DNA of 64,000 bases from Clostridium sp. NkU-1. GTDB taxonomy: Bacteria > Bacillota_A > Clostridia > Lachnospirales > Lachnospiraceae. The stretch is from assembly GCA_001312405.1 (NCBI GenBank), contig BBDR01000002.1:310001-374000 (forward strand), written 5' to 3'. Below are positions 19,720-29,901 of the stretch, piece after piece. The notes below the pieces were generated by a model. It worked only from the letters and a program-made list of their open reading frames with translations, did no database searches and was not told where the DNA came from. How positions within the stretch are numbered: the first letter of the stretch is position 1; the number at the start of each line of letters is the position of its first letter. Both the position numbers and the translations under genes were made by a program.

Positions 19720-20121
19720 ATGGCATTGACCAATGAAGATTTACAGGCCATAGCAGCATTAATGGACGAAAAAGTTAATCCCATAAGGACTGATATACAA
19801 GATATGAAGACGGACATTAATGATATGAAGACAAACATTAATAATATGAAGTCAGACATTAATGATATGAAGACAGATATCATTAATATGAAATCTGATA
19901 TCAATAAGTTGTCCGACAGAATAGAAGTTCTGGAAATCAAGCAGGATGTCACATCACGTAAAATTGAAGATCTTACGTATCGTGTCGCCAGTTTGGAGCA
20001 TTATAGCAAAAAGGAGTTTACAAAGAATAACGATCAAATAGAAACGTTAATAACAGTTTTGGAAGTAAAAAAATATTTTGCCCAAACAAGCGTAGCGGTT
20101 ACGCATAAGCATTGGCTATAA
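19720..20121 (+). CDS. Coiled-coil heptad-repeat protein, function unknown
   Basis: Protein of 133 residues. After MALTNEDLQAIAALMDEKV come five tandem 21-nt units (19801-19905), each coding the heptad D-M-K-T-D-I-N with small changes, then SDRIEVLEIKQDV. The whole is a predicted parallel coiled coil similar to small phage- or plasmid-like proteins of unknown role. Start ATG behind GGAG. The last ten residues (SVAVTHKHWL) look unlike the rest and may reflect a frame error. Confidence 0.75.
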   Translation: MALTNEDLQAIAALMDEKVNPIRTDIQDMKTDINDMKTNINNMKSDINDMKTDIINMKSDINKLSDRIEVLEIKQDVTSRKIEDLTYRVASLEHYSKKEFTKNNDQIETLITVLEVKKYFAQTSVAVTHKHWL

Positions 20122-20200
20122 CAATTATATGACACCATATTTTTTGAGGATTTATTATAAAAACATAACAAATATCAGAACCAGTTGAATTGTATTATAT

Positions 20201-20240
20201 AAAAAGCGTAAAGTCTAAGAAATAGGCTATACGCTTTTTA
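20201..20240 (+). terminator. Intrinsic terminator upstream of carA
   Basis: AAAAAGCGTA 20201-20210 pairs with TACGCTTTTT 20230-20239. Confidence 0.85.
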
Positions 20241-20288
20241 TTAAATTTTGTGACTTTTTTTAAAGCGACCTAAAGCGTGAAAAAAACA

Positions 20289-20317
20289 GTTGAAAAATGT
20301 CGCGTAATCATGTATAA
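20289..20317 (+). promoter_or_regulatory. carAB promoter
   Basis: TTGAAA 20289-20294, 17 nt, TATAAT 20312-20317. It lies about 28 nt upstream of the two-hairpin leader cassette of carA. Confidence 0.8.
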
Positions 20318-20344
20318 TCTATACAATTTGGGCAGATACCAGAG

Positions 20345-20400
20345 AAATACCCTACGGTATACCTTTATGCCCGGACACCATGGCAATAACAGAGAAAGGA
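20345..20400 (+). repeat. Two-hairpin leader cassette, carA copy
   Basis: ATACC-CTAC-GGTAT (hairpin 1), ACCTTTA, then TGCC-CGGACACCA-TGGCA (20368-20385, hairpin 2), then AGAGAAAGGA. Same layout as the cassettes at 35961, 36684 and 53488. The first hairpin has GG where others have GGG. Confidence 0.75.
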
Positions 20401-20413
20401 CAGGACTTTGCGT

Positions 20414-21488
20414 ATGAAAGCTTTTTTTAATACTGGAAGACGGTACTGTATTTACAGGATCGAGCATTGGTTCAACCCGGGAAGTGATCAGTGAGATCGT
20501 ATTTAATACTTCCATGACAGGTTATTTAGAAGTCCTCACCGACCCCTCCTATGCGGGGCAGGCGGTTGTGATGACATATCCCCTGATTGGTAATTACGGG
20601 ATATGTATGAAGATATGGAATCATTAAAACCATGGCCGGATGGCTACATTGTCAGAGAATTATCTAGAATTCCCAGCAACTTTAGAAGCGGGGATACCCT
20701 TCAGCATTTCTTAAAAGAACATAACATTCCAGGTATCAGTGGTATCGATACAAGAGCCCTTACAAAAATTCTAAGAGAAAAAGGTACTATGAACGGCATG
20801 ATCACGACCGATGAAGGTTTTGACCTTGACGAAGTCATTTTGCGTATGAAAACATATTCTGTGACCGGTGTGGTAGGGAAAGCCACCTGCAGGGAAAAAT
20901 ATGTTCTTCCCGGCGACGGAAAAAAAAGTAGCCCTTCTGGACCTTGGGGCAAAGAAAAATATTGCCCGCTCCTTACAGGAGAGAGGCTGTGAAGTGACGG
21001 TTTACCCTGCATCTGCGAAAGCAGAAGAGATTCTCTCCAGCCGCCCTGATGGAATTATGCTGTCCAACGGGCCTGGTGATCCCAAGGAATGCGTGGAAAT
21101 CATTGAAGAGATAAAGAAAATATACGAATCCAATGTACCTGTTTTTGCCATCTGCCTGGGACACCAGCTTATGGCCCTTGCTGCCGGAGCGGATACCCAT
21201 AAGCTGAAATACGGCCACAGGGGCGGAAATCATCCGGTAAAGGATTTGGAAACCGGGCGGGTATACATATCCTCCCAGAATCATGGCTATGTGGTTGATG
21301 TGGATACCATTGATCCGGCAGTGGCTGTTCCTGCCTTTGTCAACGTAAACGATGGGACCAATGAGGGACTGAAATATACGGATAAAAATATATTTACCGT
21401 ACAGTACCATCCGGAGGCATGTCCGGGACCCCAGGATTCCAGCTACTTATTTGACCGGTTTATTAAAATGATGGAGGTAGGAAAATAA
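20414..21488 (+). CDS. carA: Carbamoyl-phosphate synthase small subunit, frameshifted
   Basis: Glutaminase subunit delivering ammonia to CarB for arginine and pyrimidine synthesis. [15 protein letters not shown] at the N-terminus; catalytic cysteine in [24 protein letters not shown] near the end. About 358 residues. Three indels: T run at about 20422 one too long, one T missing near 20605 (tgttat read as tgtat), and A run near 20930 one too long. TAATG overlap with carB. Preceded by a leader cassette. Confidence 0.93.
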
Positions 21489-24400
21489 TGCCAAAGAATC
21501 TGGATATTAAAAAAAGTGCTCGTTCTTGGCTCCGGCCCTATTGTCATCGGCCAGGCAGCAGAATTTGATTATGCCGGAACCCAGGCCTGCCGTTCCTTAA
21601 AAGAAGAGGGAATCGAAGTAGTCCTGCTAAATTCCAACCCGGCAACCATCATGACGGATAAGGACATTGCGGATAAGGTCTACATTGAACCTCTGACCAT
21701 AGAGGTGGTGGAACAGCTTATTTTAAAGGAAAGACCGGACAGTGTCCTTCCCACCCTCGGAGGCCAGGCAGGCTTAAACCTTGCCATGGAACTGGATGAT
21801 AAGGGATTTTTAAAAGAGCATAAGGTGCGCCTGATCGGAACCACAGCCCTTACCATTAAGAAGGCGGAGGACCGGGAGCTGTTTAAAGAGACCATGGAAA
21901 AGATCGGCGAACCGGTGGCTCCCTCTGATATAGTAGAACATGTGGAAGACGGCCTTAAGGTGGCGGAAAAGATTGGATATCCTGTGGTGCTTCGGCCAGC
22001 CTATACCCTGGGAGGTTCCGGGGGAGGCATTGCTGAAAATCCGGGGCAGTGCCGGGAGATCCTGGAAAATGGTCTCCGTTTATCCCGCGTTGGACAGGTT
22101 CTTGTGGAACGCTGCATCGCAGGCTGGAAGGAGATTGAGTACGAGGTGATGCGTGACGGTGCAGGCAACGTGATCACCGTATGCAATATGGAAAACATCG
22201 ACCCGGTAGGCGTTCATACCGGCGACAGCATTGTGGTGGCTCCTTCCCAGACCTTAGGGGATAAGGAATACCAGATGCTGCGCACCTCTGCCTTAAGGAT
22301 CATCAGCGAGCTGGGAATCACAGGAGGCTGTAATGTACAGTATGCCCTTCACCCGGAAAGCTTTGAGTACTGCGTCATCGAGGTAAATCCCAGGGTCAGC
22401 CGTTCCTCGGCCCTGGCCTCCAAGGCAACCGGTTACCCAATAGCAAAGGTTGCGGCCAAGATCGCTCTGGGATATAACCTGGATGAAATAAAGAATGCGG
22501 TAACAAAGAAGACCTACGCCAGCTTTGAGCCGATGTTAGATTACTGCGTGGTCAAGATGCCCCGCCTTCCCTTTGACAAATTCTTAAGCGCCAAGAGGAA
22601 TCTGGGGACCCAGATGAAGGCCACCGGAGAGGTCATGAGCATCTGTACTAATTTTGAGGGCGGTCTCATGAAGGCTATCCGTTCCCTGGAACAGAATGTG
22701 GACAGCCTGATGTCCTATGATTTTACAGGGCTTACGGATGAGGAACTGGCAGAGACCCTTTCCCGTGTAGACGACAGAAGGGTATGGGTCATTGCCGAAG
22801 CATTAAGAAGAGGCTTTTCCTATGAAAGGATTCATGATATTACAAAAATTGATATATGGTTTATTGATAAGCTGGCAATTCTTGTGGAAATGGAAGAAGC
22901 CTTAAGAAAGGGCCTCTTACCCTGGATTTATTAAAGGAAGCAAAGAGGATTAAATTTCCGGATACGGTCATTTCAAAGCTGACAGGAATACCCTGGCAGG
23001 AAATCCGCCGGATGAGAAAGGATAACGGCATTGCGGCAGCATTCAAAATGGTGGATACCTGCGCAGCCGAATTTGCCGCTGAAACCCCTTACTATTATTC
23101 CTGTTTTGGAAGTGAGAATGAGGTGGTAAAAACCTCTGGAAAAAAGAAAGTGCTGGTTCTTGGCTCCGGTCCCATCCGCATCGGACAGGGAATTGAATTT
23201 GACTTCTGTTCGGTTCACAGCACATGGAGCTTTAGAAGGGAAGGCTATGAGACGATTATAGTCAATAACAATCCGGAGACCGTGAGCACTGACTTTGATA
23301 TTGCGGATAAGCTGTATTTTGAACCCCTTACCCCGGAAGATGTGGAGAGCATTGTTGACATTGAAAAGCCTGACGGAGCGGTGGTCCAGTTCGGCGGCCA
23401 GACGGCCATTAAGCTGACGGAAGCCCTGATCAATATGGGAGTCCCCATTCTGGGAACGGCTGCAGAGGATGTGGATGCGGCAGAGGATCGGGAGCTGTTT
23501 GATAAGATTCTGGAAGAATGCAGGATTCCAAGGCCAGCAGGCCAGACAGTATTTACGGCAGAAGAAGCCAAGAGGGCGGCAGGAGAGCTTGGATATCCGG
23601 TACTGGTAAGGCCCTCCTATGTGCTAGGGGGCCAGGGCATGCAGATTGCCATTTCTGACCAGGATATCGATGAATTTATTGGGATCATCAACCAGATCGC
23701 ACAGGAACACCCCATTTTGGTGGATAAATATATCCCGGGCAAGGAAATTGAAGTGGATGCGGTTTGCGACGGTGAGAATATTCTGATTCCCGGAATCATG
23801 GAGCATATGGAAAGAGCCGGCGTGCACTCCGGTGACAGCATTTCCATATATCCGGCCCAGAGCATAAGTGAAACCGTAAAGGAAAAGCTGGTGGAATATA
23901 CAAGAAGGCTTTCTAAAGCCTTACATGTTAAGGGCATGATCAACATTCAATTCATTGTAAGCGGGGAGGAAGTATATGTTATTGAGGTAAATCCCCGGTC
24001 TTCCCGTACTGTGCCTTATATCAGCAAAGTGACAGGGATCCCCATTGTTCCTTTAGCAACCCAGGTCATATGCGGGCACACCATCAGGGAGCTGGGGTAT
24101 GAACCGGACTTGCTCGGCCGGCAGATTATATCGCTGTAAAAATGCCTGTATTCTCCTTTGAAAAGATCCGGGGCGCCGATGTAAGCCTTGGACCGGAGAT
24201 GAAATCCACCGGAGAGTGCTTAGGGATAGCAAAGACCTTTAATGAGGCTCTTTACAAGGCGTTTGCAGGGGCAGGGATCAAGCTCCCAAAGCATAAGAAC
24301 ATGATCATAACCGTGAAGGATTCCGATAAGGAAGAGATCATCGACATTGCAAGAAGGTTCCAGGCCCAGGGCTATAAGATATTTTCCACATCAGGTACGG

Positions 24401-24681
24401 CCAGGGCGCTTAACAGCCATGGGATAAAGGCTTTTATGGTCCGTAAGCTGGAACAGGAATCACCAAACCTTCTGGACCTGATCCTGGGCCATGAGATCGA
24501 TCTTATCATTGATACTCCGACGCAGGGAGCGGACAGAAGCAGAGATGGATTTGTGATCCGCAGAAATGCAATAGAGACCGGTGTTACGGTTTTGACCTCT
24601 CTGGATACGGCGGCAGCCTTAGTGACCAGTATGGAGAATAAAGCAAAAGAACTGACACTGGTTGATATTGCCCGGATTTAA
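21488..24681 (+). CDS. carB: Carbamoyl-phosphate synthase large subunit, frameshifted
   Basis: Synthetase subunit of about 1,064 residues with two ATP-grasp halves: [20 protein letters not shown] begins the first and [20 protein letters not shown] the second. The C-terminal regulatory MGS-like domain holds [17 protein letters not shown]. Three breaks: A run near 21510 one too long, one C missing near 22915, one C missing near 24122. Start overlaps the carA stop. The stop codon is the left end of a short repeat remnant. Confidence 0.95.
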
Positions 24682-24725
24682 CCGAATCATTCAGGGCCGC
24701 AGATTGCGAATATCCGCTTGACAAA
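24680..24725 (+). repeat. Dispersed element, internally deleted copy C
   Basis: Only the two ends of the 170-bp element are present: AACCGAATCA (24680-24689) and, right after, GGCCGCAGATTGCGAATATC continuing CGCTTGACAA. Both ends match copy B at 29581-29744 almost exactly. It begins at the carB stop codon. Confidence 0.75.
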
Positions 24726-24735
24726 AAATAAAAAA

Positions 24736-24772
24736 AGCTGGAACAGGATAGAAACCTGTTCCAGCTCTTTTT
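24736..24772 (+). terminator. Intrinsic terminator after carB
   Basis: AGCTGGAACAGG 24736-24747 pairs with CCTGTTCCAGCT 24755-24766, followed by CTTTTTG. Confidence 0.9.
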
Positions 24773-24835
24773 GCTTATTGCATAGGGGTCTTAACAAATT
24801 GTTTGTCAAATTCCGGGTTATAATAATAAAAGTTT

Positions 24836-25397
24836 TTAGGATTTAAATTGGATTTGATTTTTTTCAATGGCTTCACCAAACCGCTGGAAGTGGACGATTT
24901 CCCTTTCCCGAAGGAATTTTAATGGTTCCCTTACATCAGGATTCGGTATGATCCGGATGAGGTTGTCATAGGTTGTCCTTGCCTTTTGCTCAGCTGCTAA
25001 GTCCTCGATCAAATCGGTAATTGCATCGCCCTTGGACTGGAATTCGCAGGCATTAAACGGAACTCCGGCCGCAGCAGTGGGCCAAAGGGCTGTTGTATGG
25101 TCGATATAATAGGCATCAAACCCTGCTGTCTTTGCCTGTTCCACGGTCAGATTTTTCGTCAGCTGGTAAATGATAGAGCAGATCATCTCCAGATGTCCAA
25201 GCTCTTCTGTACCAATGTCTGTTAAAAGTCCCCCCACTTCCTTGCATGGCATGGAATATCTTTGGGAAAGATAACGCATGGAAGCTGCCAGCTCACCATC
25301 AGGTCCGCCAAACTGGCTGATAATGAGAGAGGCTGTTTTCGGGCATGTTTCTTTGATATTTACAGGGAACTGCAGTCTTTTTTTCGTAATTCCACAT
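24836..25397 (-). CDS. cotJC: CotJC spore coat protein (manganese catalase family), frameshifted
   Basis: Di-manganese catalase-type coat protein of about 187 residues. The metal-ligand region GTEELGHLEMICSIIYQLT and a second helix pair (EQKARTTYDNLIRI) are visible. An A run near 25375 is one base too long; corrected N-terminus begins MWNYEKRLQFPV. Its ATG overlaps the cotJB stop as TAATG. Last gene of the operon. Expression in the mother cell under SigE is known for Bacillus cotJ. Confidence 0.9.
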
Positions 25398-25694
25398 TAT
25401 ACGTTACCTCCTTCCCAGGGCAGCGGGCCGTCTGTCCAGGTAAAATGCTTTTGTCCCGGATATTTTGTATTGGTTTCTGTTTTGTTGTTGGTATCAGGGC
25501 AGACACAGTTTATGGTAAGAGGCTCAAAGTTTTCCGCATAGGTTTTTAAAAGCTGTTTTCTTTGATCCATAGCCTGCTTAAAGGCTGTTAATGCATTTTC
25601 ATCCAATGGATGAGTATCTAAATATAATGTTAAATCATTAACAGTGAAGCTTACTTCTGTGATCTGCTTTAAAAGAGTTTTTTTGATCAGCCAT
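25397..25694 (-). CDS. cotJB: CotJB spore coat protein, frameshifted
   Basis: Coat protein of about 98 residues. Corrected reading starts MADQKTLLKQITEVSF and continues through LDENALTAFKQAMDQRK to KYPGQKHFTWTDGPLPWEGG, the CotJB signature. An A run near 25676 is one base too long and hides the N-terminus. Start codon overlaps the cotJA stop; translation of the three genes appears coupled. Confidence 0.88.
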
Positions 25695-25891
25695 TACTGT
25701 TCACCTCCTGTAACATAAAAAGGCAGATTAAGGCTTGGAAAAATGGTCCCATGCTTTAAAGCTGTCTGCGGATCATAAGGCTGTTCCCAGGGCTGCATGG
25801 GAATCGTAGCAATAGCCAGTTGAACCGTTTTTGAAGGTGTTGCAGAATTGGCATTTGATGTGTCACATCCACATGAGTTAATTGAATTCAT
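25694..25891 (-). CDS. cotJA: CotJA spore coat associated protein
   Basis: Protein of 65 residues containing IATIPMQPWEQPYDPQTALK followed by HGTIFPSLNLPF, the conserved CotJA core. Intact frame. GGAG site in the leader (minus strand, about 25899-25903). First gene of cotJABC. Its leader holds a two-hairpin cassette resembling those upstream of carA, ispF and cysS. Confidence 0.9.
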   Translation of the reverse strand: MNSINSCGCDTSNANSATPSKTVQLAIATIPMQPWEQPYDPQTALKHGTIFPSLNLPFYVTGGEQ

Positions 25892-25897
25892 AAAAAC

Positions 25898-25957
25898 ACT
25901 CCTTTCTTCTTTCCTGCCCGTTCTTTCAGGGCACAGTGCACCCTGCTTTACCGGGTG
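25898..25957 (-). repeat. Two-hairpin leader cassette, divergent cotJA copy
   Basis: Read on the minus strand: ACCC(25956-25953)-GGTAAAGCA-GGGT(25943-25940), GCACTG, TGCCC(25933-25929)-TGAAAGAAC-GGGCA(25919-25915), then GGAAAGAAGAAAGGAG and the ATG. Arm sequences match the cassette at 53488 although the loops differ. Confidence 0.6.
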
Positions 25958-26158
25958 TAAAGGAATACCTGTAAGGTATTTTAGCTGTTCATTTAGCTTT
26001 CTTCTTTAGTATGGTTGAAATAAATTAAAATACGTTGCAAAAATTCTCCCATTTTATCCACTGTATTGATATTGTAATAAATAGAAAAATGAAATATAAT
26101 GGTAAAGCAGGATCGAATTGACAGAAAAAGAAAATAATTAAGACGGGAGAGCAGAGTA

Positions 26159-27083
26159 TTGAGCGATAAGAAATTTGCAGTATTGATTGACTCGGATAAT
26201 ATTTCCGCAAAGTATATTACGAGCATTCTGGATGAAATGACCCGCTACGGCGTCATTACTTACAAAAGAATTTACGGGGATTGGACAAGCTCCCAGATGG
26301 GAAAATGGAAAATGGAGCTCTTAGAGAACTCAATCACTCCCATCCAGCAATTCTCCAATACAGTAGGAAAGAATGCAACCGATTCCGCCTTATCATTGAT
26401 GCCATGGATTTGCTCTATACGGACAATGTGGATGGATTCTGCATCGTATCCAGTGACAGCGATTTCACCCGCCTGGCCAGCAGGCTTCGGGAATCGGGGA
26501 AGGAAGTCATCGGAATGGGGGAGGATAAGACTCCCAAATCTTTCCGGGCGGCCTGCACGGTTTTCACCAATCTGGAGGTTCTCCTTGACCAGGAAGAGGA
26601 AGGCACAGGAGGAGGCGCCATAGGAAAAGAGGTGATCGAGCAGGATATCACTTCGATTCTTTTAGAGAATGAAGATAAGAATAAGGCAACCGGCCTTGGA
26701 GAGATCGGCAACCGCCTTGTGAAAAAAATACTCTGATTTTGATGTAAGAAACTACGGCTATAGCTCCCTGTCCAAATTTTTGGAGGAAATGGGAGGCTTT
26801 GAGCTTAAGAAATCCAATAATGTGGTAACTGTGCGGATGAAGGATAACCGTACCAGAAAGCAGGAGCTGGATGATTTTGCAGTGGGACTGGTAAAGGGCT
26901 GCGGAAAGAACGGTATGGAGCTGGCGGCTTTGGGGAATGGCATACACCGGAAATTTGCTGATTTCAAGGTAAAGGATTACGGGTATTCCACCTTCTCTAA
27001 ATTTGTCCACAGCATTGCACAATTAGAGGTCCGTGAGAATAAAAACAATAATAAGACAGTGTATCTGAAAAAAAGAAGAATAA
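26159..27083 (+). CDS. NYN-domain (LabA/DUF88) protein with OST-HTH/LOTUS-like C-terminus, frameshifted
   Basis: N-terminal PIN-like NYN nuclease domain (FAVLIDSDNISAKYITSIL; DSDFTRLASRLRESGKEVIG) with the acidic residues of the fold (D at IDSDN, the D pair at SSDSDF). Two related segments follow, each with a YGYSSLSKFLEEMGGFEL or YGYSTFSKFVHSIAQLEV motif, typical of LOTUS/OST-HTH RNA-binding domains. Frame breaks: one C lost near 26392, an A run near 26722 one too long, and an A run at 27068 one too long; correcting the last places the stop at 27081-27083, just before the terminator. Start TTG at 26159. Likely RNA processing or decay; target unknown. Confidence 0.8.
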
Positions 27084-27136
27084 ATAAGGCAGGCCAGGAA
27101 AATGAAATCCATGTTTCCTGGCCTGCCTTATTTATG
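27084..27136. terminator. Bidirectional intrinsic terminator
   Basis: AATAAGGCAGGCCAGGAAA 27084-27102 pairs perfectly with 27114-27132. It lies between convergent genes and also argues that the NYN gene ends at 27083. Confidence 0.9.
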
Positions 27137-27184
27137 TATGCAAGGAGCAAGGTGCAAAAAATGCCTGCATGCCTGCATCTTATT

Positions 27185-28184
27185 TTACCAGATTCCTAAA
27201 ATCACTTGAAGGGCCAGGCTTACCACAGATATTCCAAGCCAGCAGCAAAAGCCTAATAAAAGGGGCTTTTTGCCTGTCCGTATCAGCTTAATTAAATCGG
27301 TATTGGTTCCAATGGCTCCCATAGCCATGACGATAAAAAGTTTGCTTAAGTCTTTTAATGAACCGGTAACACCTGCTGGTATGGGAAATGCCGTAGTGAT
27401 TATGGAGGCCAGCAGGAAAAAGAGTACAAAGGAGGGAAAAACTTTTCCAATGGAGATGGAGCGTTCCGAAGTTTTTTTTCTCTTTTCCGGTTTTGTAGCA
27501 TGCCAAAAACAGCGTAATAGGAATGATGGCCAGGGTTCTGGTCAGTTTTACTATGGTAGCCGCTTCCAGGGTATTGCTGCCGTGCATGCCATCCCAGGCG
27601 GAAGCAGCAGCCGTCACAGAAGAGGTATCGTTAATGGCAGTTCCTGCAAACAGGCCAAAGCCCTCATTAGAAAGTCCCAAAGCCGAGCCTAAGGCAGGAA
27701 AAAGCAGAGCAGCTATGATGTTGAAAAAAAAGATGACAGATATGGACTGGGCGATCTCACTGTCATCGGCGTCAATAACCGGAGCTGTCGCGGCAATGGC
27801 CGAACCTCCGCAGATGGACGAGCCAACGCCGATTAAAATGGCGGTCTTACCTGGCAGCCGCAGCGTTTTAGAAAGGATGTATGCAATCACCAGGGAAGTG
27901 GAGATGGTTGCCAGGATGATGGGCAGGGCTTCCCTGCCCTTTTGAAGAACTGTGGCCAGATTCATGGAGAAGCCAGGAGAATCACGGCGTATTGCAGGAT
28001 TTTTTTTGAAGCAAAAGCCACTCCCGGCCGGAATGCTTCCTTCCCTTTTACAAAGGGTGCCATTGCCATGCCGATGAGAATGGCAAAAACAGGGCCGCCG
28101 ACAACTGGGAAGGTTTTTCCTAAAAACCATGCGGGAGCGGATATTAAAAGGCAGAGAAGAACGCCTGGGGCGTATTTTTTTCAT
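27185..28184 (-). CDS. YeiH family putative sulfate exporter, frameshifted
   Basis: Membrane protein of about 332 residues (UPF0324/Cons_hypoth698), ten or so hydrophobic segments. Family signature [20 protein letters not shown] and [19 protein letters not shown] are intact. Three breaks: A run near 28178 one too long, one G lost near 27988 and A run near 27478 one too long; corrected C-terminus ends [10 protein letters not shown] with stop at 27185. It diverges from a LysR-type gene, the usual yeiH arrangement. Suggested substrates (sulfate, taurine products) are from the family name only. Confidence 0.85.
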
Positions 28185-28312
28185 GAGTTAATCCTCCTTC
28201 TTGATTTGGCTTTATTATATTAGATAATAACAATAAAATAAAATTATTTATATTTATTAAATTATAAAAATATGTTATGGTTAATGGAGCAATCAAAAGG
28301 AGAATATAATTC

Positions 28313-29194
28313 ATGCTGGATTTTCGGATTGATACGTTTCTTACAGTATGCCGTTACATGAACTTTACAAAGGCAGCCAGTGAACTTCATATCACCCAGC
28401 TGCAGTGTCCCATCATATTCATTATTTAGAAAACAAGTATGGAGTCAGGCTGTTTGAATACAACGGAAAAAAAGTGAATCTGACGGAGGCGGGAAAAGTC
28501 TTTTTATCTGCCGCCATAACCATGAAGGATGATGAACTGCATTTAAAAAAGATCATGGAGCAGCAATCGGGAAAAGGCGGGAGGCTGGTATTTGGCGCTA
28601 CCATGACCATAGGGGAGTACGTGATGCCGGAAGCGCTCACAAGGTTCCTCCATGTTTATCCGGAGACAGCGGTTCAGATGGTGGTTGGGGATACGAAGGA
28701 GCTGCTTGGGAAACTGAATGAAGGGGAAATTGAATTTGCTTTGGTGGAGGGATTTTTCCTGAAAAAGGAGTATGATTTTCTGGTTTTTGCCTCGGAGCCC
28801 TTTGCAGCTGTCTGTGCGCCGGACTATGAGTTTCAGCGGGAGATCGCAAAAGTGGAGGATCTTCTCGGGGAAAGGCTTTTTATCCGGGAACCCGGTTCAG
28901 GAACCAGGTATGTCTTTGAGCGTTATCTGGAAGGGAAGAATTTATTGCTCCATGATTTCCCTAATATAATGGAAATCAGCAATATTGGCGCTATGAAACA
29001 AATGGTGGCAAAAGGGCAGGGAATTACATTTCTTTATGAGGCTGCGGTAAAGGAGGAATTAAACAGGGGCATTTTGAAAAAAAGTTGAATTGGAGGATTT
29101 TCAGTTGACCCATGATTTTACATTTATATGGAGGAAAGGAAGTATTTATAAATCCTATTATAAGGAGCTGTTTGACATCCTGCATGGGGAATGA
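28313..29194 (+). CDS. LysR family transcriptional regulator, frameshifted
   Basis: Regulator of about 293 residues. N-terminal winged helix: IDTFLTVCRYMNFTKAASEL, broken near 28402 by one missing C in the ITQPAVS motif, then HIHYLENKYGVRLFEY. The ligand-binding domain follows (LVFGATMTIGEYVMPEALTR). A second break, an A run near 29079 one base too long, precedes the C-terminus. Divergent to yeiH with 128 bp between, so it probably controls that exporter. Confidence 0.9.
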
Positions 29195-29239
29195 AGGCTG
29201 GGAAAAGACATCTAATGAAAAAAATTGACAAAAAAAGTG

Positions 29240-29268
29240 TTGACAATTAATACAATTAATATTATACT
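29240..29268 (+). promoter_or_regulatory. Promoter of the tRNA-Val/tRNA-Met unit
   Basis: TTGACA 29240-29245, 17 nt, TATACT 29263-29268. Confidence 0.85.
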
Positions 29269-29323
29269 AATGAAGCAGTCGGGAACGAGAGAAAAAAAAG
29301 AGCTCCTGACCAAGACAAGCACT

Positions 29324-29396
29324 GGGATCTTAGCTCAGCTGGGAGAGCATCTGCCTTACAAGCAGAGGGTCACAGGTTCGAGCCCTGTAGGTCCCA
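29324..29396 (+). tRNA. tRNA-Val (anticodon TAC)
   Basis: Cloverleaf of 73 nt. Acceptor GGGATCT pairs with GGTCCC plus discriminator A; D-arm TTAGCTCAGCTGGGAGAGCA; anticodon loop CTTACAA with TAC at 29357-29359; T-arm GGTTCGAGCC. CCA is not encoded. Confidence 0.95.
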
Positions 29397-29430
29397 TTGA
29401 TAAGTAAATCGCTTATCACCAATTAAATAT

Positions 29431-29504
29431 GGCGGAATAGCTCAGTTGGCCAGAGCACACGGTTCATACCCGTGGTGTCGAGAGTTCGAATCTCCCTTCC
29501 GCTA
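29431..29504 (+). tRNA. tRNA-Met (anticodon CAT)
   Basis: Cloverleaf of 74 nt starting GGCGGAATAGCTCAGTTGG, anticodon loop TTCATAC, T-arm AGTTCGAATCT. The paired first base argues for an elongator rather than initiator; an Ile2 (lysidine) identity cannot be excluded from the anticodon alone. CCA is not encoded. Confidence 0.93.
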
Positions 29505-29510
29505 CTTTTT

Positions 29511-29543
29511 AAGACATCTGTTTTATAGCAGATGTCTTTTTTT
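29511..29543 (+). terminator. Terminator of the tRNA unit
   Basis: AAGACATCTG 29511-29520 pairs with CAGATGTCTT 29529-29538, then a T run. Confidence 0.92.
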
Positions 29544-29580
29544 GCATCCCGTATAAAACCAGAGTTGGTCCATGAAGTTT

Positions 29581-29744
29581 AACCGAATCAAGTAAGTTCC
29601 CTACTTCAAATGCGAAAAGCAGTAAGTGGTAGGTGGGGACTCTCCGCCTGACAAGCAGCAAACGCTGCTATTCGGTTATGCCCGGTGGAGCGGGGGACGC
29701 TGTGAGCAAGCAGGGCCGCGGATTGCGAATATCCGCTTGACAAG
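29581..29744 (+). repeat. Dispersed element, copy B (about 165 bp)
   Basis: Starts AACCGAATCAAGTAAGT, ends GATTGCGAATATCCGCTTGA followed by CAA. Shares with copy A the left end and the GGAGCGGGG, ACGCTGTGAGCAAG block (29690-29710), and with copy C both ends. The interior includes AGCAGCAAACGCTGCT, a hairpin. The remaining stretch to 29900 holds no gene that I can support. Confidence 0.75.
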
Positions 29745-29901
29745 AAAATTTATGGAACTGCTACAATTACAGGATTGTAATGAGGTGTAACATTGTAAAG
29801 AAAGGTTCATCTTCCCGCGGCCGGAAAGCTGAATACAGGGACAAAGTGCACAAAATAAAAAAAATATATCAGGAAAAGTGTAAAAAGTGACGGTATCTAT
29901 A

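Noticed and set aside
19801..19905. CRISPR array
   Set aside because: Units are contiguous 21-nt coding repeats with no spacers; no cas gene in the window.
27084..27199. C-terminal extension of the NYN protein (NKAGQENEIHVSWPALFMYA)
   Set aside because: It translates the terminator hairpin; a one-base excess in the preceding A run explains it.
29225..29407. Small open frame spanning the tRNA-Val region (MTKKVLTINTINIIL...)
   Set aside because: It runs through the tRNA promoter and the whole tRNA; the typical GVLAQLGEHLPYKQRV-like reading is a known tRNA shadow.
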